46,589 nt of DNA. Source: Candidatus Aminicenantes bacterium UBA2190 (GTDB taxonomy: Bacteria > Acidobacteriota > Aminicenantia > UBA2199). Positions 23,847-31,984 of this stretch are shown one piece after another (position 1 is the stretch's first letter; each line of letters begins with the position of its first letter). The notes beneath the pieces are model-generated. The model saw only the letters and a program-made list of their open reading frames with translations, made no database searches and was not told the DNA's origin. The stretch covers positions 1 through 46,589 of the forward strand of contig DCVK01000036.1 of the NCBI GenBank assembly GCA_002335385.1, read 5' to 3'. The position numbers were made by a program, and so were the translations under genes.

Positions 23847-26741
23847 TCACTCTTTTATCGCGAAATCCTGCTTCAGCTTGGACTGAAAGAGACCGATCTG
23901 GGAAAAAATCGACTTCAGGGTATCGATCTCGATGGCGGACAGGTCCCGCAACTCCACAAAATGGTCCATATCCCGGTTTTCCCTGAAGGCCTTGGCCTGG
24001 CTGCGAAACTGGAGGACATGCAGGAAATCAAAGGCATAGAGCAGGTCATGAAGGAACGGGGCGCTGAAAATCTCGCGCTCGTACAGGCGGCGCATGCGCT
24101 GGATGGTGTTGGTCTCGCCGATCTCATGAACCATGGCATACAAGCGGACCAGGTTGACGATCACCCGGGTGGCGTTCTTGATATTGACGCTGTTTTCACG
24201 TCCCGCCCCGGATTCGGTGTGAATTTTCCCGAACAGCCCCAGCGGGGTCTTGTAGCCCATGCAGACTCGGGCCAGGTGAGCGAAAAACGCGGGATGGGCC
24301 TTCAAGGCGACCGCGATATGCCCGTTCAGGTCCTGCGCCAGGCTCCGGTCGCCATGCACCGCGCGCAAATCGAAAAACGTGGTGATGTCCAGAAGATTCT
24401 GCGGCTCGGGCTCCGCGATCCATTGGCTGAAGTATTGCTTCCAGACCGACAGGCTTTGATTCCAGCGGGGATTCCCGGCCATGATCCCGCCCTTGCACAA
24501 TGCGAAGCCCGACCGGGCCAGGAGTTCGTTCATCCGCGAGGCGAAGCGCAGGAAATAGTCCTGAACCATGACCGCTTGCGGGCCGTCGACGTCACGGTAG
24601 ATCAAGGCGTTGTCCTGGTCGGTCAGCAGCGTCTGTTCCGCCCGCCCCTCGCTCCCCAGGGCAATGAATGCGAATGGGACCGGCGGGGCGCCCAGTTCGG
24701 TCACGGTCAGCGCGATCAGCTTCCGGCTGATGCCATCGGTCACGGAGGAGATCAGCCGCGTGATCAGGCCGGTGCGGGCACCGCCCGTCACCAGGGCGCC
24801 GACAAAGACGGGCAGGCGGGGAAAGACCGAGCGGATATCCTCCAGCGTCGCCGCGTTGCGGATGCGGGACAGGAGCATTTTTTCGCTGCCTTGGAGCATC
24901 ATGTCCGAGTCATCGCGCCTGAACATCCCGGCGATCCGGTCCCCTTTTCTGACCGCCAGCCGGCCGATCCCCTCCCTGCGCATGAGGAGGATCGCCTCGG
25001 CGACCGGGGTGCTCTCATCCACGCCGATCACGGGCGAGCTCATCACCTCAAGAACAGGGCGGCTGGAGTCCAGGCCGGCGGCGACCGCGCGGCGGCGGAT
25101 GTCGTGGTCGGTGACAATGCCCACGACCTCGCCCTGAGGGGTGCGGAGCAGCAGTTCATCCCGGTCGTGGCCGGTCATCAACACCGCCGCCTCGCGGATG
25201 GCGGCGTGGATGCCGCAATAGAGGGGCTCAACGGCGAGGGTTCCCAGCGCCTGGTTTAAAAAAGAGAGCGTGGACTGCATTTCCAGCAGCGCGTCGTCCT
25301 GCCATTCCTGCCGCTCCCTAAATTCCGTGATGTCCGCAAAAATTCCCGTTGTGCCGGTCACCCGGCCGCTGCCGTCCCGATCGACCTGCGCGCAAAGGGA
25401 AAAGACGCGTATCCCCCGCTCCCGGGTCCGGACATGAAGGGGATACTCCCTGACCAGGCCCTGGCGCCCAAGCCGCAGCACCAATCCCTTCCATTCTTCC
25501 CGGTCGGCGATGAAATCGAGCAGGTCCAGATCCAGCACTTGCCGCCGGGAGGAATATCCGAGCAACGCCACTCCCCGGCCATTGATATCGATGATCCGGC
25601 CCTTGCGGCCCGGCGCGACCCGGAAGAATCCGGCGCCGAGCAATTCGGCGGACCGCGCCAGCCCGCCGACGGACCCGGCGCCCTCCCCTTCCTCCTTCTC
25701 CGCGGGGGTGAGTTCCCTGACCATGGCGATCACTCCCCGTTTTCCGGCCAGCATGACCTTTGACAGGGAGAGGATGACGGCCGCCGAACTCCCGGACGCC
25801 ATCAGGATCCGGGTCTCGAGCTGGAGATAGTTCCCGTCCTCCCTGAAAAAATCAGCGAGGCGCTGCCTGTCCCGTCCGCGGCCGGGATCGACGATCTCAT
25901 GAAGATCCTCGCTGATGCGCTCCAGCACGCTCCCCGACAGGATCTCGCGGGCCCTGGGGTTGGCATAAATGGTCTTCCCCTCCAGGACCATCCAGGTCCC
26001 TTCGGTCGAGGCTTCCACCAGGGCCTTGTACTTTTCCCGCGATTCCTTCAATTCGGACTCGGCCCGCGAACGCCGCTTCTCCACGAACAAGTTCTGGCGG
26101 GCGATGAACGTCAGGAGCAGGCCCATCAGGATCGAGATCACGAGGGACACCAGCGTCAGGCGCCCGCGGATGGCCGCCGTCTCCCGGCGCACGTCCTCGA
26201 TATAAACGCCCGTGCCGATGATCCAGCCCCAGGGGCGGAATTCCTTGACATAGGATATCTTGGGGACCAGGCGCGCGCTGTCGTCCATCCATTGCCAGAT
26301 GTAATCGACATAGCCCTCGCCGCCCCGCTCCACCGCCTGGACCATCTCCACAAAGAGTTTTTTGCCCTCGGGGTCCTTGAAGTCGGAAAGATCGCGGCCG
26401 TTCAGATCCGGGCGGTAGGGATGCATGATCATGCGCGGCTGACGGTCGGTGATCCAGCAATAATCCTTGTTGTCGATCCCATAGCGCAGGTGCCGCAGCG
26501 CGGCGACCGCCTTCTTCCTGGCCTCGTCAGCGCTGATCCGTCCCGCGGCGGCATCGCGCTCATGCCGGGAAACGATGCTGATCGAGGCCTGCACCAGCTC
26601 GCGGATCATTTCCTTCTTCCCGTTCAGCATGTTCTGCTCGAAATACGGGATGATGAAGCGGAAGATCAGGACGATGAACAAACCGATGGCCAGGAGGGTG
26701 GGCAGGATGATGTTCAGGAAAAAGTTCCTGCGGTTGATCAT
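23847..26741 (-). CDS. membrane sensor: Cache-PAS-PAS-CBS-DUF294 nucleotidyltransferase
   Basis: 964 aa from ATG 26741 (MINRRNFFLN); ATG 26777 would overlap the upstream gene and has a poorly spaced site. Domain order (residues from 26741): TM helix 8-33; periplasmic single Cache, with YCWITDRQPRMIMHP (95-109) and PWGWIIGTGVYIED (170-183); TM 196-215; PAS about 235-345; PAS about 365-478; paired CBS about 510-610 (GIVTDHDIRRRA, SSPVIGVDESTPVAEA); DUF294 nucleotidyltransferase with FIALGSEGRAEQTLLTDQDNA (692-712), the GlnD-like GSxxRxExxxxxDxD motif; and a helical DUF294 C-terminal domain. It is the last gene of the operon with an acetate-type symporter, so it probably senses a carboxylate outside and nucleotides (CBS) inside. 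The target of the transferase is unknown. Confidence 0.85.
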   Translation of the reverse strand: MINRRNFFLNIILPTLLAIGLFIVLIFRFIIPYFEQNMLNGKKEMIRELVQASISIVSRHERDAAAGRISADEARKKAVAALRHLRYGIDNKDYCWITDRQPRMIMHPYRPDLNGRDLSDFKDPEGKKLFVEMVQAVERGGEGYVDYIWQWMDDSARLVPKISYVKEFRPWGWIIGTGVYIEDVRRETAAIRGRLTLVSLVISILMGLLLTFIARQNLFVEKRRSRAESELKESREKYKALVEASTEGTWMVLEGKTIYANPRAREILSGSVLERISEDLHEIVDPGRGRDRQRLADFFREDGNYLQLETRILMASGSSAAVILSLSKVMLAGKRGVIAMVRELTPAEKEEGEGAGSVGGLARSAELLGAGFFRVAPGRKGRIIDINGRGVALLGYSSRRQVLDLDLLDFIADREEWKGLVLRLGRQGLVREYPLHVRTRERGIRVFSLCAQVDRDGSGRVTGTTGIFADITEFRERQEWQDDALLEMQSTLSFLNQALGTLAVEPLYCGIHAAIREAAVLMTGHDRDELLLRTPQGEVVGIVTDHDIRRRAVAAGLDSSRPVLEVMSSPVIGVDESTPVAEAILLMRREGIGRLAVRKGDRIAGMFRRDDSDMMLQGSEKMLLSRIRNAATLEDIRSVFPRLPVFVGALVTGGARTGLITRLISSVTDGISRKLIALTVTELGAPPVPFAFIALGSEGRAEQTLLTDQDNALIYRDVDGPQAVMVQDYFLRFASRMNELLARSGFALCKGGIMAGNPRWNQSLSVWKQYFSQWIAEPEPQNLLDITTFFDLRAVHGDRSLAQDLNGHIAVALKAHPAFFAHLARVCMGYKTPLGLFGKIHTESGAGRENSVNIKNATRVIVNLVRLYAMVHEIGETNTIQRMRRLYEREIFSAPFLHDLLYAFDFLHVLQFRSQAKAFRENRDMDHFVELRDLSAIEIDTLKSIFSQIGLFQSKLKQDFAIKE

Positions 26742-26754
26742 GCTTTTTCTTTTC

Positions 26755-27534
26755 TCATCGGCGCGACCCGATCGCATATCTCCCCGCTTTCAGGGGCACG
26801 GCCTCGACGGTGCGCTGCTTCGTGTCCAGGACCAGCACCCCGTTCCTGCCGCCGGTGCTGGCCGTGCAGGGACATACGTATTGTACCATTTCCCCGCCCA
26901 TTTTCACCTTGCGGAACCGCGAAAAGGAAAAATCGGCGCGATCGGCCCGCCCCAGGCCGGGGGGATGAAGATGGCCCGAAAAACCGAAGGCGCATTGCTG
27001 TGCTTCCATGAATTGAAAATGCCGGTGAAAATCCCAGGCGTTTTCGGGGCGCCACAACAGCGACCCCGTCAGGTCGGGATACAGGGAGTGCGAGAACAGG
27101 ACGCGAGCGTCACCGCTTTCAACGGCCAGGAACTCCGGCAGCGAGGAAAGGTAATCGATCTCCTTCCTGCCCAGCATGGCGGAAAGCTCCCGCGGTTCAT
27201 AAAGCCAAACGCTGCCCCTTCCCAATTCCTCCCTGTCCCTGAAATCCATGGCGTACCAGTCCGCGGGGAAGGTGAAGAGGGAATTGCCCGCCGGCAGGCG
27301 GCGGACGGCGAACAGGTCGTGGTTGCCGATGACCGCGTGGCGGCAATTTTCGCGGACCATGGCCAGGCAACGGGAGGCATTGCGGCTGTTCAGGTGGCGG
27401 TAGACCAGGACATCGAATCCGACGATGTCGCCCAGGCAGGCGATTTCGTCGCAATTCCTCTTTTCAAGGATGCGGAGCGCCTCGGCCAGGCGTTCCGCGT
27501 CCTCATGGATGTCGCTGACGACTCCCAATCTCAT
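26755..27534 (-). CDS. metallophosphoesterase (calcineurin-like)
   Basis: 259 aa. All family motifs are visible: D8-x-H10 (SDIH), G35-D36, G70-N71-H72-D, H149 (FSHS) and G187-H188-x-H190. These bind two metal ions and hydrolyse phosphoesters. It belongs to the small YfcE/ApaH-like class and could hydrolyse a nucleotide signal or a nucleotidylated protein. It sits between the symporter gene and the Cache-nucleotidyltransferase gene, 13 bases from the latter, so it may reverse or process what the transferase makes; this is inference from order only. Confidence 0.85.
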   Translation of the reverse strand: MRLGVVSDIHEDAERLAEALRILEKRNCDEIACLGDIVGFDVLVYRHLNSRNASRCLAMVRENCRHAVIGNHDLFAVRRLPAGNSLFTFPADWYAMDFRDREELGRGSVWLYEPRELSAMLGRKEIDYLSSLPEFLAVESGDARVLFSHSLYPDLTGSLLWRPENAWDFHRHFQFMEAQQCAFGFSGHLHPPGLGRADRADFSFSRFRKVKMGGEMVQYVCPCTASTGGRNGVLVLDTKQRTVEAVPLKAGRYAIGSRR

Positions 27535-27585
27535 CGGACCACCCGCATCTTTCCCCTCAGTTCATCTCCTGCCGCGGACCGCCGC

Positions 27586-29493
27586 CTATGCTTTTTCCGC
27601 GGCCCGCTTGCCGGTCAGCAGCGAGGCCACGACCAGGGTGATGAATCCAAGCGGGATGGAGATGATCCCGGGGTTCTGCAGGGGGATCGGGGCTTGCGCA
27701 GGCGACAGCCCATAGATCTCGTACAAGGTGGGCGAAAACAGGATGATGCCCAATGAGGACAGCACGCCGACGCTGATGGCCCAGGATATCCCCCGGGAGG
27801 TCGTCTTCTTCCAGAACAGGAGCATGAGGATCGCGGGCAGGTTGGCCGAAGCCGCGATCGCGAAAGCCAGGCCCACGAGGAAGTTGACGTTTTGCTTCTC
27901 GAATATGATGCCCAGGATGATGGCGACGATCCCCACTGCGACGGCGGCGATCCTGCCGGCCTTGACCTTTCCCTTTTCGCTCATTTCGATCTTCAGGAAC
28001 TTGTCCATCAGGTCATGGGCCACGGCCCCCGAGGCGGCGACGATCAAGCCGCTGACCGTGCCCAGGATGGTGGCGAAGGCGATGGCCGAGATGATGGAAA
28101 AGAGGGTCAGGCCGAATGTCTTTGCCAGCAGCGGCGCCGACATGTTCGAGTTCTGCACGTCGAGGCCGCCGTTGATCATGGCTCCCGTGCCCATGAACAG
28201 CGTTAAAATATAGAACAGCCCGATCGCCGAGATGGCCACGATCGTCGACTTGCGGGCCGCCCTCTGGCTGGGAACCGTGTAATAGCGGATCAGGATATGC
28301 GGCAGGGCGGACGTGCCCAGGAACAGGGCCAGCATCAGGGAAAGGAAATCGAGGCGCGACCAGATCGTGGCCCCCTTGTCGAGCTTGTAATACAAACCGG
28401 GCTTGATCACTTCCCTGCCCGGCGTGACGTTCTGGTAGAAGAGCCTGACGTTCTCGGAGCCGAAGCTGAAGGCTTTCGAGGTGAAACGGGTGATCTCTGA
28501 GTTCTTGATGCGGTTGAGGAAGGCAAAGGGGCCCAGCGGTCCCGTCGCCGCGACCTCCTTGCCGTCGACGACGATCTTGTTGACATGCCCGACCTGGTAA
28601 AATTTCCTGTTTTCCTTCGGTTCCCCGTTGTACAGGACGGTGCCGTCCTCCAGGGACACAATGGAAAGCGCTTCCTCCAGAATGGGCTTCGCGCCGGCGG
28701 CGGCCAGCTTCCACCAGGAGGTCACGCCGTTCCTTTCCAGCTTCACGAACGTCAGCTCCCCTTCCCGGTGCTGGCCGAGCACGCGGTAATCGGGGTGGGC
28801 CACACCCTGCACCCGGCCCGCGGACAGCGAAGCCTCCAGGGTGACGAAGCGGTGGTATTCCTTGCTGGGGCTCAGGTTGATGCCCTTGTTCAGCACCATC
28901 ACCACCAGGGCGAAGGAGAAAACGATCAGCAGGGCACCCTTGATGAATTGCACGTAGGTCGTCGAGGTCATGCCCGCCGTGGCCACGATGAAGATCACCA
29001 CCGAGCCCACGATCACGACCCCGAGCCAATGGGGAAGGCCGAGAAGCGGGGTGACCAAGGCGCCGGCGCCGACCATCTGCGGGATCAGGTAGAAGATGGA
29101 GACCACCAGCGTGCTGATGGCCGCGGTCAGCTTGATGGACCGGGAGTTGAACTTGGCGTCCAGGGCGTCGGCAAACGTGTATTTCCCCATCCGTTTCAGG
29201 GGCTCGGCCACGAGGAAAAGGGCCACGACCCAGCCGGCCAGGTAGCCGATGGAATAAAGAAAGCCGTCATAGCCAAAAAAGGCGATCATGCCGCAGATGC
29301 CCAGGAAGGAGGCGGCCGAGAGATAATCGCCGGCGAAGGCGATGCCGTTGACCAGCCAGTGGATCTGGCCGCCGGCCGCGTAATAGCCGCTGGCGGATTT
29401 CGCCTTGCGGGCAAAGAAATAGGAGAGCCCGAGAACGGACAAAACGAAAATGCCGAAGATGACGATCGCGGTGAAGGAGACCTGGTAGATCAT
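27586..29493 (-). CDS. cation/acetate symporter-like sodium:solute symporter (ActP/VC_2705 type)
   Basis: 635 aa. SSS-family signatures: YYAAGGQIHWLVNGIAFAGDYLSAASFLG (about 37-65) and a LeuT-fold set of 13 or so membrane helices. A large soluble insertion between TM6 and TM7 (about 205-370, including HREGELTFVKLERNGVTSWW) is the mark of the longer ActP-like subgroup. These take up acetate or other small monocarboxylates with Na+ or H+. The start overlaps the DUF485-like gene by ATGA (29490-29493), so translation is coupled. The insertion might be an external ligand-binding domain. Confidence 0.88.
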   Translation of the reverse strand: MIYQVSFTAIVIFGIFVLSVLGLSYFFARKAKSASGYYAAGGQIHWLVNGIAFAGDYLSAASFLGICGMIAFFGYDGFLYSIGYLAGWVVALFLVAEPLKRMGKYTFADALDAKFNSRSIKLTAAISTLVVSIFYLIPQMVGAGALVTPLLGLPHWLGVVIVGSVVIFIVATAGMTSTTYVQFIKGALLIVFSFALVVMVLNKGINLSPSKEYHRFVTLEASLSAGRVQGVAHPDYRVLGQHREGELTFVKLERNGVTSWWKLAAAGAKPILEEALSIVSLEDGTVLYNGEPKENRKFYQVGHVNKIVVDGKEVAATGPLGPFAFLNRIKNSEITRFTSKAFSFGSENVRLFYQNVTPGREVIKPGLYYKLDKGATIWSRLDFLSLMLALFLGTSALPHILIRYYTVPSQRAARKSTIVAISAIGLFYILTLFMGTGAMINGGLDVQNSNMSAPLLAKTFGLTLFSIISAIAFATILGTVSGLIVAASGAVAHDLMDKFLKIEMSEKGKVKAGRIAAVAVGIVAIILGIIFEKQNVNFLVGLAFAIAASANLPAILMLLFWKKTTSRGISWAISVGVLSSLGIILFSPTLYEIYGLSPAQAPIPLQNPGIISIPLGFITLVVASLLTGKRAAEKA

Positions 29494-29771
29494 TCCGCAC
29501 CTCCCGCGTTCATCCTGTCTTCATAGCGCGTACACAAGAAGTTGTAGATCAGCCCCATGAGCACCGCCAGCAGGATCAGGCCGAAGCCGTACACGGCGGC
29601 CAGGTTCTGGCCGCCGATCACCTCCGCGCCCATGGCCCTGGGGAACATCATGCCGATGAAAACGAATCCTGCATACACGACCATGTAAAAAAGGAACATG
29701 AAGATCCCCAGCCTTGTCTTCTTGGGGATCGAGCGGTCCGTGCCCGTTTCAGAAATCGGTTCATGCAACAT
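29490..29771 (-). CDS. DUF485/DUF4212-like small membrane subunit of the symporter
   Basis: 93 aa; ATG 29771 with GGAGGT upstream (the codon before it is TTG, also in frame). Two membrane helices (about 22-46 and 60-82) with FMFLFYMVVYAGFVFIGMMFP match YjcH-type proteins that are always encoded just before ActP-type symporters and are thought to be their accessory subunits. First gene of the four-gene operon 29771-23847. Confidence 0.8.
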   Translation of the reverse strand: MLHEPISETGTDRSIPKKTRLGIFMFLFYMVVYAGFVFIGMMFPRAMGAEVIGGQNLAAVYGFGLILLAVLMGLIYNFLCTRYEDRMNAGGAE

Positions 29772-30103
29772 CAATACCTCCGTTCAGCAAAGTCGCTTAT
29801 TCAAAAATGCGGCCCATATTACCCATAAACAGTGAATATGTCAATCCGCCGCATTGCCTCATCACCCATCTGCTTGAAGAGGGTATCGTTGACTCATAAA
29901 TAAATCTACCTGAAGCAAAACGCTAATGCAAGTACCGGCTCAAGGCGATTGATAACATAAGCGGACCTCCCTTTGGGCCACCTGGCCACTTAGGGACGCC
30001 ACTTAGAGATGCCCGGTTCTTTATGCAAGCACTCCCCCATTCCCATGCGGGCGGGTCTTGTGCGGCCGCGGCCGCCGTGCCATAATCTCCGGATCAGGTG
30101 CCG
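29772..30103. other. 332-base divergent intergenic region
   Basis: Lies between two divergent genes, so it must contain both promoters; I could not fix either with confidence. TGCAAGCACTCCCCC near 30023 may be a decayed complement of the REP-A end. A short direct repeat CACTTAGGGACGC / CACTTAGAGATGC lies at 29988-30010. Confidence 0.35.
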
Positions 30104-30973
30104 ATGAGCGAATCCGACCATTCCCCGCTTCCGTTCGTTGTGCTCTCCAGGTTCCAGGCAGCCGAGCTGCTGCGGGCCCGGGAGGCGGGCCGCCCGACCG
30201 CCGGGACCTCCCTCGACCTCGGGCTCAACCGGCAGGAGGTCGGGCTCGACGCCATGGGCGTCCATGCCGACGGGCGGCTGCTTCTCGCCTGGGCGCAACT
30301 GCAGGCCATCGCCGGGTCGGAAAACGGCTGCTTCCGGGTCCGGGACGGCACCTGCGAGGAGATCCGCGGTTTTTCCGAGTCGAGCCAACGCCCCTGCCGC
30401 CTGTTCCCGACCGCGGAGGCCCCGGGGCTGATGATCGCCGGCTTCACCATGCACCGCTTCAAGGGCATCTCGCCGCGCCGGGCGGCGCTGGAGATGGTCA
30501 GGGCCGCCGCGCCGGTCCGCGGCCGGGTGCTCGACACCGCCACCGGGCTCGGCTATGCGGCCATCGCCGCGGCCGCCGGTGCCGCCGAGGTGGTCACCAT
30601 CGAGATCGATCCCGGCGTCGTGGAAATGGCGCGCGCCAACCCCTGGTCGCAGGCGCTGTTCCAGCACCCCGCCATCCGCCGCATTCTCGGCGACAGCAGC
30701 GAGGAGATCGGCAAATTCCCCGACCGCCACTTCAGCGTCATCATCCATGATCCGCCCAGCATGAGCCTGGCGGGCGACCTCTATGCCGGGACATTTTACC
30801 GCCAGGCCTGGCGCGTGCTGGCCGCCAACGGCCGCATGTTTCACTACCTGGGCGACCCGGGCAGCTCCCTGGGCAAGCGCGTGGCCCCGGGGGTCATGCA
30901 GCGCCTGCGCACGGCCGGTTTTCGGCGCATCGTCCCGAAACCGGCCGCCCATGGAGTCCTGGCCTGCAAATAA
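30104..30973 (+). CDS. SAM-dependent methyltransferase (spermine-synthase-like fold)
   Basis: 289 aa. SAM-binding motif I VLDTATGLGYAAIAAA (about 143-158), motif II VVTIEIDPGVVEMAR, and an HDPPS motif (about 216-220, IIHDPPSMSL) in the position of the (N/D)PPY catalytic motif. This matches the family of methyltransferases written as DUF-like 'spermine synthase' in bacteria and archaea; substrate unknown. N-terminal about 110 residues form a separate beta-rich domain (LDLGLNRQEVGLDAMGVHA). Start ATG 30104 preferred over GTG 30098; both have a weak AGG site. No operon partner. Confidence 0.75.
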   Translation: MSESDHSPLPFVVLSRFQAAELLRAREAGRPTAGTSLDLGLNRQEVGLDAMGVHADGRLLLAWAQLQAIAGSENGCFRVRDGTCEEIRGFSESSQRPCRLFPTAEAPGLMIAGFTMHRFKGISPRRAALEMVRAAAPVRGRVLDTATGLGYAAIAAAAGAAEVVTIEIDPGVVEMARANPWSQALFQHPAIRRILGDSSEEIGKFPDRHFSVIIHDPPSMSLAGDLYAGTFYRQAWRVLAANGRMFHYLGDPGSSLGKRVAPGVMQRLRTAGFRRIVPKPAAHGVLACK

Positions 30974-31034
30974 GGGATCAGCGGCCGCTTCTCCTCCGGG
31001 CTCATCCCGCAAATTCGCCATCCTGCTCATTTGC

Positions 31035-31070
31035 CCCCGGGCCGATTGTCATAATGTAAAACCTGGCACC
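31035..31070 (+). repeat. REP-C copy
   Basis: Paired with 12861-12897 (CCCGGGCCGATTGTCATAAT, then AA, ACCTGGCACC). It is the first of two repeat-derived patches filling the 277-base gap upstream of the S23 gene. Confidence 0.6.
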
Positions 31071-31118
31071 CGTGTCCTGCAATACTCATTCCAATGGAGC
31101 GACTGCAAGGTACGCTAC

Positions 31119-31233
31119 CGGTCCCTGCCGCGAGCGGCGGAACAGCAGGGCCGACCCGGGGAACAGCAGAGGGCAGATCATCACAAAATCCCCCATTGCA
31201 AAAGCCCCCGATCGCTGTCAAGGTAAAACGCAT
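31119..31233. pseudogene. deletion remnant of the membrane-protein gene at 18262-18831
   Basis: 31119-31157 matches the 3' end of that gene (18283-18332: CGAGCGGCGGAACAGCAG, GGCCGAC), and 31157-31233 matches the sequence upstream of its start (18862-18950: ATCACAAAATCCCCCAT, then GCAAAGC-like, GTCA, GGTAAA-like, GCATG). The join lies at GAACAGCA, which occurs in the parent as ACGAACAGCA at both 18323-18332 and 18862-18871. So a copy of the gene was deleted between these short direct repeats. Confidence 0.6.
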
Positions 31234-31250
31234 GGAAGGAGGATCCGAAA

Positions 31251-31925
31251 TTGCAAAGGGAAAATGAATTGATCCCCGTTCACGGCGGCTATCGCAGGCT
31301 GAAGAGCTTCCAGATCGCCCAGCTGATCTACGATGCCACGGTGCACTTCTGTGAGTCGTACGTCAACCGCCGCAGCCGCACCCATGACCAGATGGTGCAG
31401 GCGGCGCGCTCGGGAGTGCAAAACATCGCCGAGGGCAGCATGGCCTCGGGCACCTCGAAGAAGACCGAAATGAAGCTGACCAACGTGGCCCGGGCCTCGC
31501 TGGAGGAGCTGCGCCTGGATTACGAGGACTTCCTGCGCCAGCGCGACCTGCCGCTGTGGCCGCCGGAGCACCCGGCGCTGGCGCGCTTCAAGAGCAGGCG
31601 CTGCAAATGCATGCAGGAGCTCCTGAAATGGGAAAAGGAGGAGCTGGAGGTCCTGAAGAAAGAGGGACGAACACGGACGGTCACGGACGAGCACCGACAA
31701 GAATCAATTCCGCCCTTGTCCGTGTCGGTCCGTGAGGGTCCGTGCACGTCCGTTCCAACTCCCTTGGCAGCAATCCTTCAGGCCAACGCCCTGCTCTCCC
31801 TGCTGAACATCTGCTGCTGGCTCCTGGACCGGCAGCTCGCGGCCCAGGCCGAAACGTTTGAAAAAGAGGGAGGGTTCACGGAGCGCCTGTACCGCGTGCG
31901 CAGCACACGAAGAACCAAGCCCTGA
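31251..31925 (+). CDS. S23-type four-helix-bundle protein with an in-frame repeat insert
   Basis: 224 aa, start TTG 31251 with GGAGG eight bases upstream; no ATG fits. Residues 17-140 hold the family signature: QIAQLIYDATVHFCESY, MVQAARSGVQNIAEGS, and MKLTNVARASLEELRLDYEDF. The fold is that of proteins first found in 23S rRNA intervening sequences, also used as Avd in diversity-generating retroelements; no reverse transcriptase or variable repeat is in the window. Residues 139-170 are encoded by inverted 10-base repeats that interrupt the bundle, after which the usual C-terminal part (LLDRQLAAQAETFEKEGGFTERLYRVR) resumes. The function of free-standing members is not known. Confidence 0.85.
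   Translation: MQRENELIPVHGGYRRLKSFQIAQLIYDATVHFCESYVNRRSRTHDQMVQAARSGVQNIAEGSMASGTSKKTEMKLTNVARASLEELRLDYEDFLRQRDLPLWPPEHPALARFKSRRCKCMQELLKWEKEELEVLKKEGRTRTVTDEHRQESIPPLSVSVREGPCTSVPTPLAAILQANALLSLLNICCWLLDRQLAAQAETFEKEGGFTERLYRVRSTRRTKP
31665..31760. repeat. inverted array of 10-base repeats inside the S23 gene
   Basis: The left arm has units ACACGGACGG and TCACGGACGA plus a third, the right arm the complementary type (TCGGTCCGTG, AGGGTCCGTG and more), separated by about 12 bases. Together they can form a long hairpin in the message. Both arms keep the reading frame. Confidence 0.6.
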
Positions 31926-31984
31926 ACTTTACAAAACAAGCCGCGACCGATACAATGAACTGAAATCCATTTGCGAGGTGAAGC

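Noticed and set aside
23673..25259. 528-codon + strand frame opposite the sensor gene
   Set aside because: It is antisense to the Cache-PAS-CBS-DUF294 protein, whose domains are unmistakable; its composition (His, Gln, Asp rich) is that of a shadow frame. Only its first 30 residues look protein-like.
31251..31925. diversity-generating retroelement (Avd partner)
   Set aside because: S23-fold proteins can be Avd, but no reverse transcriptase, template repeat or C-terminal variable repeat is present within the window.
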